DNA of 7,866 bases, taken from Kordiimonadaceae bacterium. Lineage in GTDB: Bacteria; Pseudomonadota; Alphaproteobacteria; Sphingomonadales; Kordiimonadaceae. Shown in pieces: positions 7,046 to 7,866 of this stretch (within the stretch, counting starts at the first letter, position 1; the number at the start of each line of letters is the position of its first letter). The position numbers and the translations under genes are program-made. Below the pieces are notes generated by a model. That model searched no databases. It saw only the letters and a program-made list of their open reading frames with translations, and was not told the origin of the DNA. Location of the stretch: the NCBI GenBank assembly GCA_014238195.1, contig JABABO010000180.1:1-7866 (forward strand). The letters are read 5' to 3'.

Positions 7046-7369
7046 TTAACCTTCCCAGTCGGGTGAAACTTGATAGCCTAGATCGGTGCGTACAGTAGGC
7101 CCCTGTGCTTGAATGATATGTTTAATATGGCTTGGCATTGCAACATGATCGTTTTTTTCAGCCGCAATCAGTTGGGCATCAATGATAATGTTCGCATCCA
7201 AATCTGCTTGTGCTTTTGCCCATAAATCCTCAAGCACAGTTTCGTCGGTAGCAGTGATGGCTTTATCAGCTTGGGTGTGCCACTGGTTATCGGCCCCTAA
7301 AAACACAACACGGCCAGTGTCCAAGCGGTTCGCAATGATCATTTGTGGACCTTTGATTTTCTTTACCAT
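7046..7369 (-). CDS. DUF2849 family protein between cysG and cysI
   Basis: This small protein of 107 residues is recognised by its position and by its opening, MIIANRLDTGRVVFL, followed by W and a helical acidic middle. DUF2849 proteins are almost always found next to the siroheme methyltransferase and sulfite reductase genes in alphaproteobacteria. Their biochemical role is unknown. There is no signal peptide, membrane segment or cysteine, so it is presumably soluble and cytoplasmic. The ATG at 7369 is preceded by a GGGGG ribosome binding site (7380-7376) just downstream of the cysG stop; 11 bp separate the genes. Conserved linkage suggests a role in siroheme delivery or in assembly or electron supply of the reductase, but this is inference only. 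Confidence 0.8.
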   Translation of the reverse strand: MVKKIKGPQMIIANRLDTGRVVFLGADNQWHTQADKAITATDETVLEDLWAKAQADLDANIIIDAQLIAAEKNDHVAMPSHIKHIIQAQGPTVRTDLGYQVSPDWEG

Positions 7370-7380
7370 TGTCTGCCCCC

Positions 7381-7866
7381 TTAAGCCGTGGCTGCGAGAA
7401 GCTCTGCTTCAATCGCTACGGTGCTAAAATCTGCGGCGCGGCTCACCACATCACCAATAAGCAGCAGCGCAGGACTTTTGACATTATTTTCTGCCACTAA
7501 AGTACCAAGGTCGCTCAAATTTCCGTAAAATCGGCGCTCGCTGCGGCGTGTGCCATTTTCAACGATCGCAACAGGTGTTGAAGCTTTTGTGCCTGCTTCT
7601 ATCAAGCCGCTTGCTATATCGCCAGCAGTGCGGACACCCATATAGACAGCAAGGGTACGGCCCTTGCCTGCTAGTGCGGCCCATTCGCTGTAAGCACCGT
7701 CCTTTAATTGACCCGTAACAAGGGTGAGCGCCGATGAAAACTCACGGTCGGTCAGCGGGATCTGTGTTGCAGCGGCAATTCCAGCAATTGCAGTAATCCC
7801 AGGAACGACTTCGACAGTAATATCATGGGCGCGTAGGGCTTCTAGCTCCTCCCCCGCGCGGGCGAA
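7381..7866 (-). CDS. cysG: Uroporphyrinogen-III C-methyltransferase (siroheme synthase), C-terminal part
   Basis: This gene runs off the right edge; 161 codons plus the stop are visible, and the frame is open to base 7866. The enzyme methylates uroporphyrinogen III with SAM to make precorrin-2, the precursor of the siroheme used by the adjacent reductase. Visible family features are ARAGEE (usually GRGGEE), VVPGITAIAGIAA, IPLTDR (usually LTHR) and LVTGQ (usually VTGH), then VYMGV and the C-terminal TPVAIVENGT and PALLLIGDVV segments of the tetrapyrrole methylase fold. It is the most upstream visible gene of the operon. Whether an N-terminal dehydrogenase/ferrochelatase domain exists, as in full CysG, or only the methyltransferase (CobA-like) cannot be seen. 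Confidence 0.9.
   Translation of the reverse strand, partial: FARAGEELEALRAHDITVEVVPGITAIAGIAAATQIPLTDREFSSALTLVTGQLKDGAYSEWAALAGKGRTLAVYMGVRTAGDIASGLIEAGTKASTPVAIVENGTRRSERRFYGNLSDLGTLVAENNVKSPALLLIGDVVSRAADFSTVAIEAELLAATA

Overview
The window looks like chromosome of an alphaproteobacterium. The main reason is the minus-strand block at 3249-7866. It shows the gene order cysG - DUF2849 - sulfite/nitrite reductase (cysI) - DUF934 - cysH, which is characteristic of that class, followed by a GcvA-like LysR regulator. I cannot name a genus.

Layout. Positions 1-399 are AT-rich and mostly non-coding. They hold the broken start of a minus-strand gene (about 90-241, resembling an IS5-like transposase N-terminus) and two back-to-back promoter candidates. 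Positions 400-2903 (+) carry a restriction-modification locus that reads best as one ancestral protein of about 833 residues: an N-terminal PD-(D/E)XK nuclease, a gamma-type N6-adenine methyltransferase and a C-terminal target-recognition (S-like) domain. It is now split into three reading frames by two +1 shifts, at about 1984-1990 and about 2558-2561. Positions 2904-3248 are a convergent intergenic stretch with no gene I can support. Positions 3249-7866 (-) are the tightly packed sulfur-assimilation operon, cut by the right edge inside cysG.

How the genes work together. In the operon CysH reduces adenylyl sulfate to sulfite and CysI reduces sulfite to sulfide. CysG makes the siroheme precursor that CysI needs. 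DUF2849 and DUF934 are small conserved companions of unknown biochemical role. The spacings (11 bp gap, 7 bp gap, 14 bp overlap, 4 bp overlap, 25 bp gap) indicate one transcript running from cysG towards lysR. The restriction-modification locus is visibly AT-richer than the operon, has no functional link to it, and lies beside an insertion-sequence-like remnant, so it is probably an acquired and decaying module.

I found no CRISPR array, rRNA or tRNA, and no convincing undescribed system. The most notable item is the triply split nuclease-methylase-specificity fusion.
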